The translations under genes and the position numbers were made by a program. Source: Pseudomonadota bacterium (GTDB lineage Bacteria; Pseudomonadota; Alphaproteobacteria; Rhizobiales; Aestuariivirgaceae). Taken from it: a stretch of DNA of 64,000 nucleotides. The notes beneath the pieces were generated by a model, which saw only the letters and a program-made list of their open reading frames with translations, made no database searches and was not told the origin of the DNA. Location: contig JAIUNJ010000001.1 of NCBI GenBank assembly GCA_020161855.1, positions 1 to 64,000 on the forward strand, given 5' to 3'. Of this stretch, positions 63,108 to 64,000 are shown piece after piece (the stretch's first letter is position 1; each line of letters starts with the position of its first letter).

Positions 63108-63761
63108 TCAGGCGGCAATCCCGGTTCCGATGGAACAGGAAACGCCGGTGCCGCCCAGGCCGCAATAGCCATGCGGGTTCTTGGCGAGATATTGCTGGTG
63201 ATAGTCCTCGGCGAAATAGAACGCCCCCGCTGGGGCCAGTTCCGTGGTGATGGCGCCGAAGCCCGCCTTGCCCAGTTCTTTCTGGTAGGCTTCCCGGGAG
63301 GCGCGGATGGCGGCCTCATGGGCCGGATTGCTCCAGTAGATCGCCGAGCGGTATTGCGAGCCCACGTCATTGCCCTGGCGCAGGCCTTGCGTCGGGTCGT
63401 GAGCTTCCCAGAAGGTTTTCAGCAGGGTCTCGAGTGTCACCTGCTTCGGGTCGAAGACCACCAGCACCGATTCGGTGTGGCCGGTGGCCCCCGAACAGAC
63501 TTCCTCATAGGTCGGGTTGGGTGTGAAGCCGCCGGCATTGCCCACCGCCGTGACCCAGACGCCGGGCACCTTCCAGAAGCGGCGCTCCGCCCCCCAATAG
63601 CAGCCCATCGCAAAGATGATGCGCTCGAGGCCGTCCGGATAGGGGCCTTTCAGGGCCCGGCCATTGACGAAATGGCGCTCCGCCGTAGGTACGGCGCTGC
63701 TCCGGCCCGGCAGGGCCTGGGCCTTGTCGATCATCGTTGCGGTCTTGCGGCTGAAGAACAT
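63108..63761 (-). CDS. msrA: Peptide methionine (S)-S-oxide reductase
   Basis: The 217-residue form starts at 63761 (MFFSRK). The catalytic GCYWGAE is at about residues 53-59, and the recycling cysteines lie in the tail ([11 protein letters not shown]). The intervening [32 protein letters not shown] and [16 protein letters not shown] segments are family-typical. It reduces methionine S-sulfoxide in proteins with thioredoxin. It is the first gene of a two-gene operon with the MarR-like regulator. There is no signal peptide, so it is cytoplasmic. Confidence 0.95.
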   Translation of the reverse strand: MFFSRKTATMIDKAQALPGRSSAVPTAERHFVNGRALKGPYPDGLERIIFAMGCYWGAERRFWKVPGVWVTAVGNAGGFTPNPTYEEVCSGATGHTESVLVVFDPKQVTLETLLKTFWEAHDPTQGLRQGNDVGSQYRSAIYWSNPAHEAAIRASREAYQKELGKAGFGAITTELAPAGAFYFAEDYHQQYLAKNPHGYCGLGGTGVSCSIGTGIAA

Positions 63762-63829
63762 GCGTTTGCTCCTTCCTGTTTCAGGATAGCATATGGGGGC
63801 CACAGGCCCAAAATAGTCGTCACAAAAGC

Positions 63830-63857
63830 TTGAATGCCCTCAACTTCTGGCTATAAC
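63830..63857 (+). promoter_or_regulatory. Sigma-70-like promoter of tRNA-Ser
   Basis: TTGAAT (-35, 63830-63835) and TATAAC (-10, 63852-63857) are separated by 16 bases. The tRNA gene begins 11 bases after the -10 box, consistent with a short leader. Confidence 0.6.
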
Positions 63858-63867
63858 GCCGCCTGCC

Positions 63868-63957
63868 GGAAGGATGGCCGAGTGGTTTAAGGCGCACGCC
63901 TGGAACGCGTGTTTACGTGAAAGCGTAACGAGGGTTCGAATCCCTCTCCTTCCGCCA
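63868..63957 (+). tRNA. tRNA-Ser (anticodon GGA)
   Basis: The 90-base sequence folds as a class II tRNA: the acceptor strand GGAAGGA pairs with the 3' strand TCCTTCC, the D arm contains GGCCGAG..., the anticodon arm is CACGC-CTGGAAC-GCGTG with anticodon GGA, a long variable arm follows (TTTACGTGAAAGCGTAAC), and the T arm carries GGTTCGAATCC. CCA is encoded. It reads UCC and UCU. The bases after it turn AT-rich to the window end. Confidence 0.92.
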
Positions 63958-64000
63958 TTTATAAAGCAAATTCAATAACTTATGTAAAGAATGGCCAAAC

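Overview
The window looks like a piece of an alphaproteobacterial chromosome, most likely from the order Hyphomicrobiales (Rhizobiales). The evidence is the high-GC coding bias from about 10 kb onward and the gene neighbourhoods: miaB-phoH-ybeY-corC, rph-rdgB-hemW divergent from hrcA-grpE, dnaK-dnaJ, and a choXWV choline importer. I cannot name the genus from sequence alone.

Bases 1 to about 9184 are a lower-GC genomic island. It carries the 3' end of a type III restriction subunit, a Phd-like antitoxin followed by a DarT/DarG DNA ADP-ribosylation module, a secreted protein and an XRE regulator that diverge from a 21-bp perfect inverted repeat, a DUF488 gene translationally coupled to a tyrosine recombinase, and a second element core (unknown 297-aa protein, AlpA-like excisionase, unknown 167-aa protein, P4-type integrase). 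The island ends in a 47-bp copy of the 3' end of a tRNA-Arg(CCG), which I read as the right attachment site; the intact tRNA gene should lie left of the window. A DUF4145 gene just beyond it still looks foreign.

From 10 to 24 kb are an SRPBCC protein, a NitT/TauT-type ABC importer with a coupled small membrane protein, a glycosyltransferase, two GGDEF-EAL proteins (one with GAF and PAS, one with three PAS domains), a large secreted Lys/Pro-rich protein and a CPA2 antiporter. From 24 to 38 kb is mostly housekeeping: a TsaB-RimI fusion, PlsC, MiaB, PhoH, YbeY, CorC, adenosine kinase, EI24 protein, Nth, DUF2244, an Ada-like methyltransferase, GpmA, DapB, a type III polyketide synthase with an ICMT-like methyltransferase, DUF3750 and a fumarylacetoacetate-hydrolase-family enzyme. 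A toxin-antitoxin pair then precedes dnaJ-dnaK.

From 42.7 to 49.6 kb are alkB, an HbpS-like gene, DUF4893 and YegP-like genes, grpE-hrcA, and rph-rdgB-hemW. From 49.6 to 56.7 kb is a tightly overlapped eight-gene catabolic operon: a PotABCD-like importer, an MBL-fold hydrolase, a Gfo/Idh/MocA dehydrogenase and split aconitase X. It is divergent from a TetR regulator with a palindromic operator between them. The window closes with choXWV, lepA, an msrA-marR operon whose regulator has a four-cysteine tail, and tRNA-Ser(GGA).

The most interesting candidates are the Phd-DarT-DarG triad with its neighbouring element modules, the AcnX importer/catabolic operon, the Cys-tailed MarR coupled to MsrA, and two promoters whose -10 box lies exactly six bases before the start codon (hrcA and the RelE/ParE toxin), which suggests leaderless mRNAs.
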